Part shown: positions 9,039 through 17,663 of the stretch, piece by piece
Numbering within the stretch: the first letter of the stretch is position 1
How the letters are laid out: the number at the start of each line of letters is the position of its first letter
Source: Halobacillus salinarum
Lineage (GTDB): Bacteria; Bacillota; Bacilli; Bacillales; Halobacillaceae
DNA length: 64,000 nucleotides
Reading direction: 5' to 3'
Assembly: GCF_022919095.1 (NCBI RefSeq)
Contig: NZ_CP095073.1
Span: 3,410,001-3,474,000, forward strand
Program-made: the position numbers and the translations under genes
Notes under the pieces: generated by a model
What the model was told of the DNA's origin: nothing
Databases searched by the model: none
Seen by the model: the letters and a program-made list of their open reading frames with translations, nothing else

Positions 9039-9204
9039 TAAGCAAGTCTCTGACAGTTTATTGTCAGGGCAAGCTGCCCTGGCAAGACTATATGTATCCT
9101 CTCTGTCTGATTAACCTGAATTTTAGTTCGATGGTTGGTTTCACATCGTAAAAAGTGAGGATATAATGAAGAAGTGAAATTTTTCTTACGGATACATATT
9201 TATC

Positions 9205-9230
9205 AAAATACGTCTTAGGCGTATTTTTTT
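9205..9230 (+). terminator. Terminator-like hairpin upstream of the nuclease gene
   Basis: AAAATACG pairs with CGTATTTT and runs into a T-tract. It ends 32 bases before the nuclease start, so it ends transcription from the left or attenuates the nuclease gene. Confidence 0.6.
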
Positions 9231-9261
9231 GTGTCTGCCAATTTTAAATGAGGTGAAGGCT

Positions 9262-10119
9262 TTGTCTGGATTTACGATACTCATTCTTCTGATCATCCTT
9301 ATCGGATTTAATAAATGGATACCTGGAAAACACGCTTCATTACTGGTCAGTTCGTCCTTTGTGCTGGTAATGCTGTTCCTTACTAGCTGCGCACCTTCTT
9401 CTTTATCTTCAGGTAATTCAGGACATGAAGAAACCACCCAAACCAACGAGGAAGAAAAAGTTACAGCTACTGTCACAAAAGTGGTTGATGGCGATACAAT
9501 TGATATCAGCTTAAACGGCAAAGAAGAAACGGTCCGTATGCTGCTCGTAGACACGCCTGAAACGGTCCATCCTAATAAACCTGTGCAAAAATTCGGACCT
9601 GAAGCAAGTGCTTTTGCGAAAGAAACACTATCAGGGAAGGATATTCAACTTGAATACGATGGCCCGAAGCGGGACAAGTATGGGCGGTTGCTTGGGTATG
9701 TATGGGTAGATGGCCATATGTTTAATCAAATGTTATTGGAAAAAGGCCTGGCTCGTTACGCTTACGTGTACGATCCGCCCTATACCCACGCGAAAGAGTA
9801 TATAAAAGCCCAAAATCGTGCCAAAAAAGAGAAAAAAGGCATCTGGAGTGTACAAGGCTATGTCCAAGACAGCGGTTTTCAAGATAAGGAAGCCCCTGCA
9901 AAGGAGCAGTCCAGTGAAAATACAAAGGACACGGAAGAAGGAAAAAAATCCTCTTCACCCTCTGTGCGTTATAATCCCAATGGCCCGGACCGGGATTGCA
10001 GCGATTTTTCCTCACAAGAAGAAGCGCAAGCCTTTTATGAAGCAGCAGGCGGACCAAAATCTGACCCTCACCGGTTAGATGGCAGAGATCACGATGGAGT
10101 CGTTTGCGAAGGGCTTTAA
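9262..10119 (+). CDS. Secreted/membrane-anchored thermonuclease with C-terminal Excalibur domain
   Basis: This 285-residue protein has two hydrophobic N-terminal segments; the second ends in LFLTSC and may be a lipobox. A staphylococcal nuclease fold follows, with VVDGDTIDI, the catalytic R and E of VRMLLVDTPE, and DKYGRLLGYVW carrying the second arginine. A Ser/Glu/Lys linker leads to an Excalibur calcium-binding motif (DRDCSDFSSQEEAQ, and DGRDHDGVVCE at the end). It should degrade extracellular DNA or RNA in a calcium-dependent way. I chose the TTG at 9262 because GAGGTGAAGG lies just before it; an upstream TTG at 9229 has no such site. Confidence 0.87.
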   Translation: MSGFTILILLIILIGFNKWIPGKHASLLVSSSFVLVMLFLTSCAPSSLSSGNSGHEETTQTNEEEKVTATVTKVVDGDTIDISLNGKEETVRMLLVDTPETVHPNKPVQKFGPEASAFAKETLSGKDIQLEYDGPKRDKYGRLLGYVWVDGHMFNQMLLEKGLARYAYVYDPPYTHAKEYIKAQNRAKKEKKGIWSVQGYVQDSGFQDKEAPAKEQSSENTKDTEEGKKSSSPSVRYNPNGPDRDCSDFSSQEEAQAFYEAAGGPKSDPHRLDGRDHDGVVCEGL

Positions 10120-10131
10120 GCTTCTTGCACT

Positions 10132-10160
10132 AAAAAGCGCGTTTTACCACGCGCTTTTTT
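10132..10160. terminator. Bidirectional terminator between convergent genes
   Basis: AAAAAGCGCG and CGCGCTTTTTT flank an eight-base loop, so the hairpin has a T-run in both directions. It overlaps the stop codon of the amine oxidase. Confidence 0.85.
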
Positions 10161-11634
10161 AATCTCGTTCATTGACTTCATATGCAGCACGAACTCCTGA
10201 CTCAATCGCACCTTCCACCCAGCCATGAAAGGCAGAAGTATGCTCGCCAGCGAAATGAATGCGTCCTTCAGGTAAATAAAGCTCCCAGGAAAAATCAGTG
10301 GACTGATTAGGAGAAAATAAGGTAAAACACCCCGCAGAAAATTGGTTTTGACTCCAGCTGTAAGAAGCTCCTCGGTTGAATTCCTCATAGACTCGGTTTC
10401 CATAAATCTTCGATAATCCAAACAGGGCCTCTCTTATTCTTTCTTCTTCCGGAAGGCTGTTCCACAACATGGCGTTCTGGCCCCAGCTGTAGCTTCCAAG
10501 CATGACACTAGGTCCTTGTGCTCCTATATTATGACTCGGACTGTACGTATATCTCAGTGGGAGATCTGTAATAATATTGCCTATTTTCATTTCTTCCCAA
10601 AACCTCGAATTGAACTCCAATCCAATTTTAATAGAGGATACATAGGTGAGTTCCCTGATGGCCTTCCACTTACGAAAGGAAACGGAATCGATTGGGTAAA
10701 TGTCTACAAATTGAAGGACTGAGTAAGGAATCGTACTAATTACATAGTCTGCTTCCAAGCTGTGGTATTGATTGGTCCTCCGGTCTCTAAAAGTCACCGT
10801 AACCCCATTTTCCTGCTGCACAATTTGATGAACCTTCTGATAGTAATAAAGATTTGACTGCAGCTCCGGAACAAAAGCCAGTGGCAGCTGATCATTCCCC
10901 CCTGTGATCTCATAAAATTTCAAGTCTTCATTAAAAACGGTACGAACAATATCTAATAATATATCTACAAACGATAAATTAGGGAATCCTTCAATCCCGA
11001 GCACCACTTTTACAAGCCGAATCGCATTTGGTGAGAGGGAAGTGCCCAGGGGATTAAATCTTAAAAAGTCATCAAAAGAATAACTATTAAATTTCTTCCG
11101 CAACCTTTCCTGCTCCTTAGGATCCGCATCCTGATAGAGGTCAAGAAAAGGTTGGACAGCAGACCTCAACAACTGAACGGCCGTCCTCCCTTGTTCTTCT
11201 TCCGGAAGAGGGATGTTAAATACATTGGGATTTTCATTATAATATTCAACTGTCGTCTGCACTCCATTGACTAAGTAAAGGTCATTTTTATTTCTAAATT
11301 CATTCGTCGGCAAATGAAATTTCTTTACGTATTCGGCGACTAGATCATGCGTCTCAGGAAAACGCATCGCACCTACATCTAAATACAACCCTTCTGAAAA
11401 CGGTTTACGCAGGGTATATACTCTTCCCCCGATCCGGTCGTTACCTTCAAGGATGGTCACCGAATGACCGGCATCTTTTAACAAAGAAGCTGAAACCAAC
11501 CCCGCCATCCCCCCGCCAATGATGATCACTCGTTTAGGATCCGGTGTTTTCTTCAGACCATTTCGTACAATACGAAGCATGTCATTTGGGTATGTCAGAT
11601 CGCCATACGTATAAAAATCCTCTCGATTATCCAA
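10159..11634 (-). CDS. Flavin monoamine oxidase / L-amino-acid oxidase family protein
   Basis: This 491-residue flavoenzyme has the dinucleotide-binding motif IIIGGGMAGLVSASLL (about residues 37-52) and the adjoining GNDRIGGRVYT. The C-terminal FAD motif is GRIHFAGEHTSAFHGWVEGA, typical of the amine oxidase family. It would oxidatively deaminate amines or L-amino acids, releasing ammonia and hydrogen peroxide. It has no signal peptide. It is monocistronic and convergent with the nuclease gene. The substrate cannot be read from the sequence. Confidence 0.87.
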   Translation of the reverse strand: MDNREDFYTYGDLTYPNDMLRIVRNGLKKTPDPKRVIIIGGGMAGLVSASLLKDAGHSVTILEGNDRIGGRVYTLRKPFSEGLYLDVGAMRFPETHDLVAEYVKKFHLPTNEFRNKNDLYLVNGVQTTVEYYNENPNVFNIPLPEEEQGRTAVQLLRSAVQPFLDLYQDADPKEQERLRKKFNSYSFDDFLRFNPLGTSLSPNAIRLVKVVLGIEGFPNLSFVDILLDIVRTVFNEDLKFYEITGGNDQLPLAFVPELQSNLYYYQKVHQIVQQENGVTVTFRDRRTNQYHSLEADYVISTIPYSVLQFVDIYPIDSVSFRKWKAIRELTYVSSIKIGLEFNSRFWEEMKIGNIITDLPLRYTYSPSHNIGAQGPSVMLGSYSWGQNAMLWNSLPEEERIREALFGLSKIYGNRVYEEFNRGASYSWSQNQFSAGCFTLFSPNQSTDFSWELYLPEGRIHFAGEHTSAFHGWVEGAIESGVRAAYEVNERD

Positions 11635-11759
11635 CTTTTCCCCTCCTGTCTATTGGAAATATATGAGATAATTAGAAGAGTTAGACTGACTCATCCATAC
11701 AATACATGTGTAAATAATTAAAAGTCAGTCACGGATACAAGTTGAATGGAGGCTTAAGA

Positions 11760-12299
11760 TTGGAAGATCATTTCGGTCAGCAGAATAAACGGATCACCCA
11801 TGAGCTCCTGTTGGATCTTCTCTCAGGAACAGCATTATTAACTCAATGGATCATCGTCTTCCTATACTGGAACAAGGTGCCGGATAAAGTTCCCATGCAT
11901 TTCAATACGGCCGGAGCCCCGGACGGTTACGGGACCAAATACACGTTATTTCTACTGCCGGTGATTTCTATTTTACTTTTTTTAGGATTCAAGGCCTTCC
12001 GCTTCATTAAATTTGACCGCTACCACGGGAACCACCCAAAAGAAATAAGTCTCAAGCTCTATGCCCTTTTTCGCTCTTATCTGTCGTTAACAGCAGCCCA
12101 GACCTTGTTATTTTTTCTCCTCTTACTCTATTTGTCTATAAAAATCGCTGCTGGGGACTTGAATACGCTTCCTAATTCAGTGATTGTTGTTTACTTTGGT
12201 CTCATACTCCTTACTCTTATCATTTATGGAATAGTTGAATGGAGGATGAAAAAAGCGTTTTATAAAGCTAACCCCCGTATGAAAAAAGAATTCTTCTAG
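11760..12299 (+). CDS. DUF1648-type membrane protein
   Basis: About 179 residues with four hydrophobic segments. The first is followed by KVPDKVPMHFNTAGAPDGYG, the signature of DUF1648 proteins, whose members include the SdpI immunity/signalling family. It is shorter than SdpI and lacks its regulator neighbour. I prefer the TTG at 11760 because GGAGG lies seven bases before it. An in-frame TTG at 11742 has no ribosome site. Function unknown. Confidence 0.75.
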   Translation: MEDHFGQQNKRITHELLLDLLSGTALLTQWIIVFLYWNKVPDKVPMHFNTAGAPDGYGTKYTLFLLPVISILLFLGFKAFRFIKFDRYHGNHPKEISLKLYALFRSYLSLTAAQTLLFFLLLLYLSIKIAAGDLNTLPNSVIVVYFGLILLTLIIYGIVEWRMKKAFYKANPRMKKEFF

Positions 12300-12319
12300 A
12301 TTGGATGAGTAACATGCAT

Positions 12320-12353
12320 AAAAAAACTGCCGAAGATCTTTTCGACAGTTTTT
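12320..12353 (+). terminator. Rho-independent terminator
   Basis: An AAAAAACTG...CAGTTTTT hairpin with an inner CGAA/TTCG pairing lies 20 bases after the DUF1648 gene. It can work in both directions. Confidence 0.8.
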
Positions 12354-12492
12354 AAGGGTTCTATGTCTTGTGGAATATGGGTGTGAATTGTTCCTACGAT
12401 CACATTGGTTTTCAACCATTTGAAAGACTTAGTGTTCTAAGCAGATTCAGACTGTGAGCCTATTTTCGAGCAGAGATTTCACACAAAGAATT

Positions 12493-12987
12493 TTACGAAA
12501 CAGAAGGAGTAGGAGTCGGCTCCGCATAGCCTTCTTCGTATTTTGCTTCTATTTCTTTACGAATGGTTTTTATTGATTTTCCGTTTTCAAATTGGTTAAT
12601 AGCTTCTACTGCTGTTTCAAGACAAACCCCACACTTCGTTGCGTGGTCGTCCCAGACAATCTTCTCTCCCGATGGATCAGAATAGACGAAGCAGTCGTAA
12701 TTGCTTTTATGTCCGACTGATTCTCCACAACCACAGAAACAAGGCATTTTTTCAACGACTTCTTTATGAGATGCAACCGCTTTGTAGATCCTGCCTAAAT
12801 CTTCCGACTGATTTGTTAAAAAATCAGGGAGCACCTTCACAGACTTCGTTTCCTCACGAATGTCCCCGGTAGCTGAGTCGGAATATTCTTTGGCGGCTTC
12901 CTCTTTGGGACTGCAGCCATTTAACAGCATAATTCCTGTGCCGACAAAACCAATAAGTAATAGGAAAACTCGTAAATATTTATTCAT
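12493..12987 (-). CDS. PCYCGC-motif lipoprotein
   Basis: This 164-residue protein has an N-terminal lipoprotein signal ending in LLNGC and a conserved Cys-rich core, MPCFCGCGESVGHKSNYDCF, then KCGVCLETA. This matches the PCYCGC-motif family of Bacillales (here with F for Y), which is exported and of unknown function. The Cys/His pattern could bind a metal or cofactor. It is monocistronic. The Pro/Thr-rich tail is probably disordered. Confidence 0.82.
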   Translation of the reverse strand: MNKYLRVFLLLIGFVGTGIMLLNGCSPKEEAAKEYSDSATGDIREETKSVKVLPDFLTNQSEDLGRIYKAVASHKEVVEKMPCFCGCGESVGHKSNYDCFVYSDPSGEKIVWDDHATKCGVCLETAVEAINQFENGKSIKTIRKEIEAKYEEGYAEPTPTPSVS

Positions 12988-13018
12988 CTCTACTTAACAC
13001 CTCAGTTAATTTTAGTAA

Positions 13019-13307
13019 ATAGTTACTTAAATTATAGCACGGACTCATTTCCCAACAGAATGAAATCATGACAAAATATTGAAAGGTGTTTCTACTCTTT
13101 TTACATTATTTTATCTCCGCTATTCAAGGCTGTAACAACTCTCAACGATTTATTTTCCGGGAAATATAGGCAGTCTTTTTTTGAATTCTGTTTTTTATTG
13201 AGAATTTTATCTGTATAAAAAAGGAATTCCATCCGATATGTAGAAATTAATAGAATAAGGCATCTGCTTAAGAGAATCAGTCAAAATAAGGAAGGTGGAG
13301 GAATAAG
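13019..13307. other. Intergenic region, no gene seen
   Basis: AT-rich, no convincing frame. The right end holds the promoter region and the GGAAGGTGGAGGAATAAG ribosome site of the gene at 13308. Confidence 0.5.
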
Positions 13308-13796
13308 ATGTTTAAAAATCTTATGTTTAGGTTGATTCCACATAAAGAACAGCATGTTAGTGAAAAAAGGCTTATACGGGCAATTAAGCGTTTAAAGATT
13401 GAGAACTATCATTTTAATTGGGATCGCAGCAGTTGCTTTATTGAATTTGGCTACAAAGAAAAGACCTACAGACTTGAACACTCCGTTGAAAAAGCTAAAG
13501 AAAAGGGCATCATTTTAAGGAATGGGTTAGATTGTATTAATGAGTTAACTCAAACCCTGGAGGATCTCTGCAAGATTATCGACCGCGGTACATATAAATT
13601 TGAATCTTGGATTTCCGACATGAAGCAATCACCATCCAGCAAGGACCCTGCAGAATTCCAGGAAGAATTTCATATAAGATATAAATCCACAGGAACACCA
13701 AACACGGCTGAATACAAGAGAAGTGATGAATTCTTTCCGTTCACGCCCGAATCTTCTCTCAAAGACTTTGAAGAAAAAGAAACGCAGCGTAAATAA
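13308..13796 (+). CDS. Conserved hypothetical cytosolic protein
   Basis: A 162-residue protein with a basic N-terminal half (LIRAIKRLKIENYHFNWD) and an acidic C-terminal half. It has no membrane segment, signal peptide or recognised motif. A strong ribosome site and a following terminator indicate a real monocistronic gene. I do not recognise the family. Confidence 0.65.
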   Translation: MFKNLMFRLIPHKEQHVSEKRLIRAIKRLKIENYHFNWDRSSCFIEFGYKEKTYRLEHSVEKAKEKGIILRNGLDCINELTQTLEDLCKIIDRGTYKFESWISDMKQSPSSKDPAEFQEEFHIRYKSTGTPNTAEYKRSDEFFPFTPESSLKDFEEKETQRK

Positions 13797-13806
13797 TGGA
13801 CATCAG

Positions 13807-13847
13807 GCTCGCAGCAAAAAGTAATTTACTTTTTGCTGCGAGCTTTT
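13807..13847 (+). terminator. Strong terminator
   Basis: A long stem pairs GCTCGCAGCAAAAAGTAA with TTACTTTTTGCTGCGAGC and is followed by TTTTC. Confidence 0.85.
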
Positions 13848-13881
13848 CGTTGGAGGGAAGTATTTATTTTTGCTGTGGTTA

Positions 13882-13917
13882 TTTAAATCGTGTACAATTA
13901 AATCGTTCACAACTAAA
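13882..13917. promoter_or_regulatory. Candidate OhrR operator
   Basis: TTTAAATCGTGTACAATTAA, then ATCGTTCACAACTAAAT. The central TACAATTAAAT and its flanking half-repeats resemble, from memory, the B. subtilis ohrA operator built of TACAATTAAATTGTA units. It lies about 30 bases before the peroxidase gene, whose operon encodes an OhrR homologue. Confidence 0.6.
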
Positions 13918-13943
13918 TAAAACCGTAAAGGGGAGAAAGAAGG

Positions 13944-14423
13944 ATGACAACTGTTTATGACTTTACAGTGAAAAAGCCTGATGGCGGAGAACAAACGCTT
14001 CATGATTATCAAGGGAAGGCATTGCTCATTGTGAACACGGCCAGTAAGTGCGGCTTCACCCCTCAATTCGAAGGCCTACAGGAGCTTTATAAAAAGCATC
14101 AGGAAGAAGGTTTAGAGATTCTCGGCTTCCCATGTGATCAGTTTAATAACCAGGAGTTTGATAACATTGAAGAAACGACGGAGTTTTGCAAAGTGAATTA
14201 CGGCGTAACATTTCCGATGTTTGCAAAAATTGATGTCAACGGGGATCAGGAGGATCCTTTATTTACTTATTTAAAAGATGAGAAAAAAGGGGTTCTTTCT
14301 AAAAAAATCAAATGGAATTTTACAAAGTTCCTCGTTAATAAAGACGGGCAAGTCGTGAAGCGTTATGCCCCGACGACAAAACCTGAAGAAATCGAAAAAG
14401 ATCTCGCTGAATACTTACAATAA
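13944..14423 (+). CDS. Glutathione peroxidase-family (thiol) peroxidase
   Basis: This 159-residue protein is full length for the family. The peroxidatic cysteine is C36 in NTASKCGFTPQ, and the partner residues are in LGFPCDQFNNQE and KIKWNFTKFLV. In Bacillaceae such enzymes (BsaA/GpxA type) reduce organic peroxides with thioredoxin or bacillithiol rather than glutathione. It is co-transcribed with the OhrR-like regulator six bases downstream, behind an OhrR-like operator, so it is probably induced by organic peroxides. Confidence 0.9.
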   Translation: MTTVYDFTVKKPDGGEQTLHDYQGKALLIVNTASKCGFTPQFEGLQELYKKHQEEGLEILGFPCDQFNNQEFDNIEETTEFCKVNYGVTFPMFAKIDVNGDQEDPLFTYLKDEKKGVLSKKIKWNFTKFLVNKDGQVVKRYAPTTKPEEIEKDLAEYLQ

Positions 14424-14429
14424 AAAAGG

Positions 14430-14879
14430 ATGAACCGTTTGAAGGATTTCTTAACTTTAGACAAACAGCTTTGCTTTGCTATTTATGAAACAGGAAGCCA
14501 ATTTCACAAACTGTACACAAAAGCCTTGCAATCTTTCGGTCTTACGTATCCTCAGTATCTTGTCCTGCTTGCGCTTTGGGAGAAGGACCACATGACCTTT
14601 AAAGAACTAGGCGAAAAGCTGAGCCTTGGATCAGGAACGTTAACGCCGATGATTAAACGAATGGAATCAAAAGGCTGGATAGCTAAAGAGCGCTCGAAGT
14701 CAGATGAACGAAGCGTTTGTGTGGCTCTTGAATCAAAAGCAATCGACCAAAAAGAAGCAATCACGGAAAAAGTGAGGCTGGAAATCGAATCCTGCCAAAT
14801 TAAACAGGAAGAATATGAGCAGCTGTTGGAACAGCTTCACAGTCTGACAAACAAGTTAAAAACGCGCGAATCCGTTTAG
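14430..14879 (+). CDS. ohrR: OhrR-type MarR-family peroxide sensor
   Basis: This 149-residue winged-helix repressor closely follows the OhrR pattern. LDKQLCFAIYE places the single sensing cysteine at C15, as in B. subtilis OhrR, and TYPQYLVLLALWE, LGSGTLTPMIKRME and RSKSDERSVCVAL form the DNA-binding region. Oxidation of C15 by organic hydroperoxides should release DNA. It follows the peroxidase gene directly and probably represses this operon including itself. An extra Cys occurs in the wing (SVCVAL) and another near the C-terminus. Confidence 0.87.
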   Translation: MNRLKDFLTLDKQLCFAIYETGSQFHKLYTKALQSFGLTYPQYLVLLALWEKDHMTFKELGEKLSLGSGTLTPMIKRMESKGWIAKERSKSDERSVCVALESKAIDQKEAITEKVRLEIESCQIKQEEYEQLLEQLHSLTNKLKTRESV

Positions 14880-14884
14880 TGAAA

Positions 14885-14920
14885 TAAAAAAAGCATGTCC
14901 TCTCTGGGACATGCTTTTTA
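14885..14920. terminator. Bidirectional terminator
   Basis: AAAAAAAGCATGTCC pairs with GGACATGCTTTTTA. It serves ohrR and the convergent aldo/keto reductase. Confidence 0.85.
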
Positions 14921-14925
14921 CTCGG

Positions 14926-15768
14926 TTAAAACTCTTCATAGGTGGCTGGGTCCTGATCATTCAGTCTGCCGTCAGGACGTGTCAATTCAGCGATTCTTCC
15001 CATTTCCGTTTCACTTAATGAAAAGTCAAAAATTGAAATGTTCTCAGCCTGCCTCTCTGGAGATGCCGATTTAGGAATGGCGATCGACCCAAGCTGATAG
15101 TGCCAGCGCAGCACGATTTGAGAAACCGTTTTGTTATGGTCTCTCGCCATTTTTTCAAGCGTTTCATTGTTTAGGATATCCTTCGCCCGTGCTAATGGGC
15201 TCCATGATTCGGTTTGGATGTGATGCTCTTCATCAAAGCTCCGCTGCTCCTCCTGATTAAAAAACGGATGAAGTTCAATTTGATTTATGCTTGGTTTTGT
15301 TCCTGTTTCTTTTTCAAGAACCTCCAAGTGTTCAGGAAGGAAGTTACACACCCCTATCGAACGAATCAGTCCCCACTTTTTCGCATCAAGCAGAGCCTGC
15401 CACGCTTCCACATAGTTGCCCTGTTTAGGATTCGGCCAATGGATTAAATAAAGGTCGTAGTAATCAAGCTTGGCCCGGTACAACGATTCCTGAATGGCCG
15501 GCACCGCCTTATCATACTCCTGGTACCGCCCCGGCAATTTCGAAGTGATGATCAATTGGTCTCTCGGAATGGAGCTGCGGCGGACCGCTTCTCCGACCGT
15601 CCCTTCATTTTCGTAATTATAGGCGGTATCAATCAATCGGTAACCTGTATCGATTGCGCTTGTAATCGCATTAACTCCGGCATTTCCATTCAAATTGTAT
15701 GTACCAAATCCAATGGCAGGAAGCCTCATGCCATCGTTTAAGGTGACCTCTGGTATTTCCCTCTTCAC
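14926..15768 (-). CDS. Aldo/keto reductase
   Basis: This 280-residue NADPH-dependent reductase has the family pattern. D47 and Y52 are in LIDTAYNYENEG, K77 in IITSKLPG, and the histidine in YLIHWPNP. The cofactor motif IPKSASPERQAENI is near the C-terminus. It is of the YvgN/YtbE type, which reduces methylglyoxal and other aldehydes. It diverges from the Lrp-type regulator, with about 145 bases between the starts. The physiological substrate is not evident. Confidence 0.9.
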   Translation of the reverse strand: MKREIPEVTLNDGMRLPAIGFGTYNLNGNAGVNAITSAIDTGYRLIDTAYNYENEGTVGEAVRRSSIPRDQLIITSKLPGRYQEYDKAVPAIQESLYRAKLDYYDLYLIHWPNPKQGNYVEAWQALLDAKKWGLIRSIGVCNFLPEHLEVLEKETGTKPSINQIELHPFFNQEEQRSFDEEHHIQTESWSPLARAKDILNNETLEKMARDHNKTVSQIVLRWHYQLGSIAIPKSASPERQAENISIFDFSLSETEMGRIAELTRPDGRLNDQDPATYEEF

Positions 15769-15913
15769 GATCTACCACTCCTTTTCAGTATTTAAAAACT
15801 ACAATACCACCAACCAAACTTTTCAAATCATGGAAATGAACAAAATAAGTTTTAGTTTGTCTGATAATATTGTTAGAATAGAACACATCTATACTGACGA
15901 AGAGGGTGTTAAC

Positions 15914-16411
15914 ATGAATGAAGTTGAAATTGAACTGCTGAAAATCATTGAGAAAAATGCCAATTTAGAAGTAGAAAAAATTGCTAAACTCATGAACAAA
16001 GAAGTTGACGAAATCAGGGAGCTTATCCAGAGATTAGAGAAAGAAAAAGCGATTCTCGGGTATTCCACCCTGATCGACTGGGCAAAAGTGATGCAGTTTG
16101 AAGAGGTTACCGCAATGGTCGATGTGAAAGTCACTCCTGCACGCGGTGTAGGCTTCGACAAAGTAGCTGAACGAATCTATCGTTTCCCAGAAGTGAAGGC
16201 TGTATATTTAATGTCGGGAGCTTATGATCTGTCCGTATCTGTCCAAGGCAGCACGATGATGGAAATTGGGAATTTCATCTCCGAAAAGCTGTCCGCTCTC
16301 GACTCCGTCTTATCAACAACCACTCATTTCATTTTGAAAAAATACAAGCATGACGGCATCATTTTACAGGATGATGACGATGATGATAAGAGAATCGTGG
16401 TATCACCATGA
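15914..16411 (+). CDS. Lrp/AsnC-family transcriptional regulator
   Basis: A 165-residue Lrp-type regulator with an N-terminal helix-turn-helix (IEKNANLEVEKIAKLMNKEV...) and a C-terminal ligand-binding RAM domain (VDVKVTPARGVGFDKVAERI). It ends in an unusual Asp-rich tail with five consecutive Asp. The ATG at 15914 is preceded by GAAGAGGGTGTTAAC; the frame stays open further upstream without a better start. It overlaps the next gene in ATGA. The pair matches B. subtilis yugG-yugH (alaR-alaT), so it probably controls that aminotransferase. Confidence 0.87.
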   Translation: MNEVEIELLKIIEKNANLEVEKIAKLMNKEVDEIRELIQRLEKEKAILGYSTLIDWAKVMQFEEVTAMVDVKVTPARGVGFDKVAERIYRFPEVKAVYLMSGAYDLSVSVQGSTMMEIGNFISEKLSALDSVLSTTTHFILKKYKHDGIILQDDDDDDKRIVVSP

Positions 16412-17580
16412 CAATGAGCCCGACCTCTTACATAGCGAAACAAGTAGCCGACTTAAAGCCATCAGGAATCCGGCGCTTTTTTGATTTAGCCGCTCAGATG
16501 GAAGACGTCATTTCCCTCGGAGTGGGCGAACCGGATTTTGTCACTCCGTGGAATTTTATTGAACACAGCTTTCATTCTTTAGAACAAGGCTACACGTCTT
16601 ATACAGAAAATGCCGGAATGATTGAATTACGCCAGGAAATCAGTCAGTTTCTGAAACAGAACTATCACGTAACGTATAATCCCGAAGACCAGGTTATCGT
16701 CACCGTCGGCGCAAGTCAGGCGATTGATCTCGCTCTGAGAGCGATCGTGAATCCAGGTGATGAAGTGATCGTTGTAGAACCAAGCTTTGTCGCTTATACA
16801 CCAACTGTCACGCTTGCCGGCGGGACTCCTGTTACGATCCAAACTCGAGCAGAGGATGACTTTAAGCTTCAGCCAGAACAATTAGAGGAAGCCATAACAC
16901 CAAACACGAAAGCCATCATCCTTTGCAACCCGAATAACCCAACAGGAACTTACTTGAACAAGAAAGAGTTGGAGCCGCTTGCTGCGGTTATTGAAAAACA
17001 CGATTTACTCGTGCTATCTGATGAAATCTATGCCAAGCTTACGTATGACGACGATTATACAAGCTTTGCTGCGCTAAAATCGATGCAGGAACGGACGATA
17101 TTAATCAGCGGGTTCTCAAAAGCCTTCGCTATGACGGGCTGGCGTCTGGGGTATGCTGCAGGTCCTGCTGAAATTATTGCCGCCATGGTAAAAATCCACC
17201 AGTACACGATGATGTGTGCTCCTACAATGGCCCAGCATGCAGCACTGGAAGCCTTGAAAAATGGCAGACAGAGCGTCCAGGACATGATGGAAAGCTATAA
17301 GCAACGAAGGAACTTTATTGTCAGCAGTTTAAATGAAATCGGTTTGAGCTGCCCAAACCCAGGAGGAGCATTCTATACCTTCCCTTCCATTCAGGCAACC
17401 GGCTTGACGTCCGGTGAATTTGCCGAGCAGCTGCTGGAAGAAGAGCAGGTAGCGGTCGTACCTGGAGACGTGTTTGGAGAAAACGGCGAGGGCTACATCC
17501 GCTGTTCTTATGCTACTTCCCTTCATCAATTGGATGAAGCGATGGAACGGATGGAACGGTTTGTGAGAAAAAAAATGTAA
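16408..17580 (+). CDS. Class I/II pyridoxal-phosphate aminotransferase (AlaT/PatA type)
   Basis: This 390-residue fold-type I aminotransferase has the catalytic lysine in ISGFSKAFAMTGWRLGYA. CNPNNPTGTYL and LSDEIYAKLTYD are the cofactor-binding loops, and a C-terminal arginine lies in GYIRCSYATS. The translational overlap with the Lrp regulator matches the B. subtilis alanine transaminase locus, which suggests alanine or related amino-acid metabolism. Specificity cannot be settled from sequence alone. Confidence 0.88.
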   Translation: MTMSPTSYIAKQVADLKPSGIRRFFDLAAQMEDVISLGVGEPDFVTPWNFIEHSFHSLEQGYTSYTENAGMIELRQEISQFLKQNYHVTYNPEDQVIVTVGASQAIDLALRAIVNPGDEVIVVEPSFVAYTPTVTLAGGTPVTIQTRAEDDFKLQPEQLEEAITPNTKAIILCNPNNPTGTYLNKKELEPLAAVIEKHDLLVLSDEIYAKLTYDDDYTSFAALKSMQERTILISGFSKAFAMTGWRLGYAAGPAEIIAAMVKIHQYTMMCAPTMAQHAALEALKNGRQSVQDMMESYKQRRNFIVSSLNEIGLSCPNPGGAFYTFPSIQATGLTSGEFAEQLLEEEQVAVVPGDVFGENGEGYIRCSYATSLHQLDEAMERMERFVRKKM

Positions 17581-17608
17581 GTAAAGAGATCAGCCATTGC
17601 TAATAACA

Positions 17609-17647
17609 GACATCCGCACTCGATTAAGAGCAGCGGATGTCTTTTAT
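17609..17647 (+). terminator. Terminator after the aminotransferase
   Basis: GACATCCGC pairs with GCGGATGTC and is followed by TTTTATTATTT. It can also serve the convergent glycosyltransferase. Confidence 0.8.
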
Positions 17648-17663
17648 TATTTCCCACCAATGG

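Noticed and set aside
9049-9085. Two small adjacent hairpins after the YjcZ gene as a riboswitch
   Set aside because: The stems (CTGACA/TGTCAG and GGGCA/TGCCC) are short and match no RNA class I know; probably a weak terminator.
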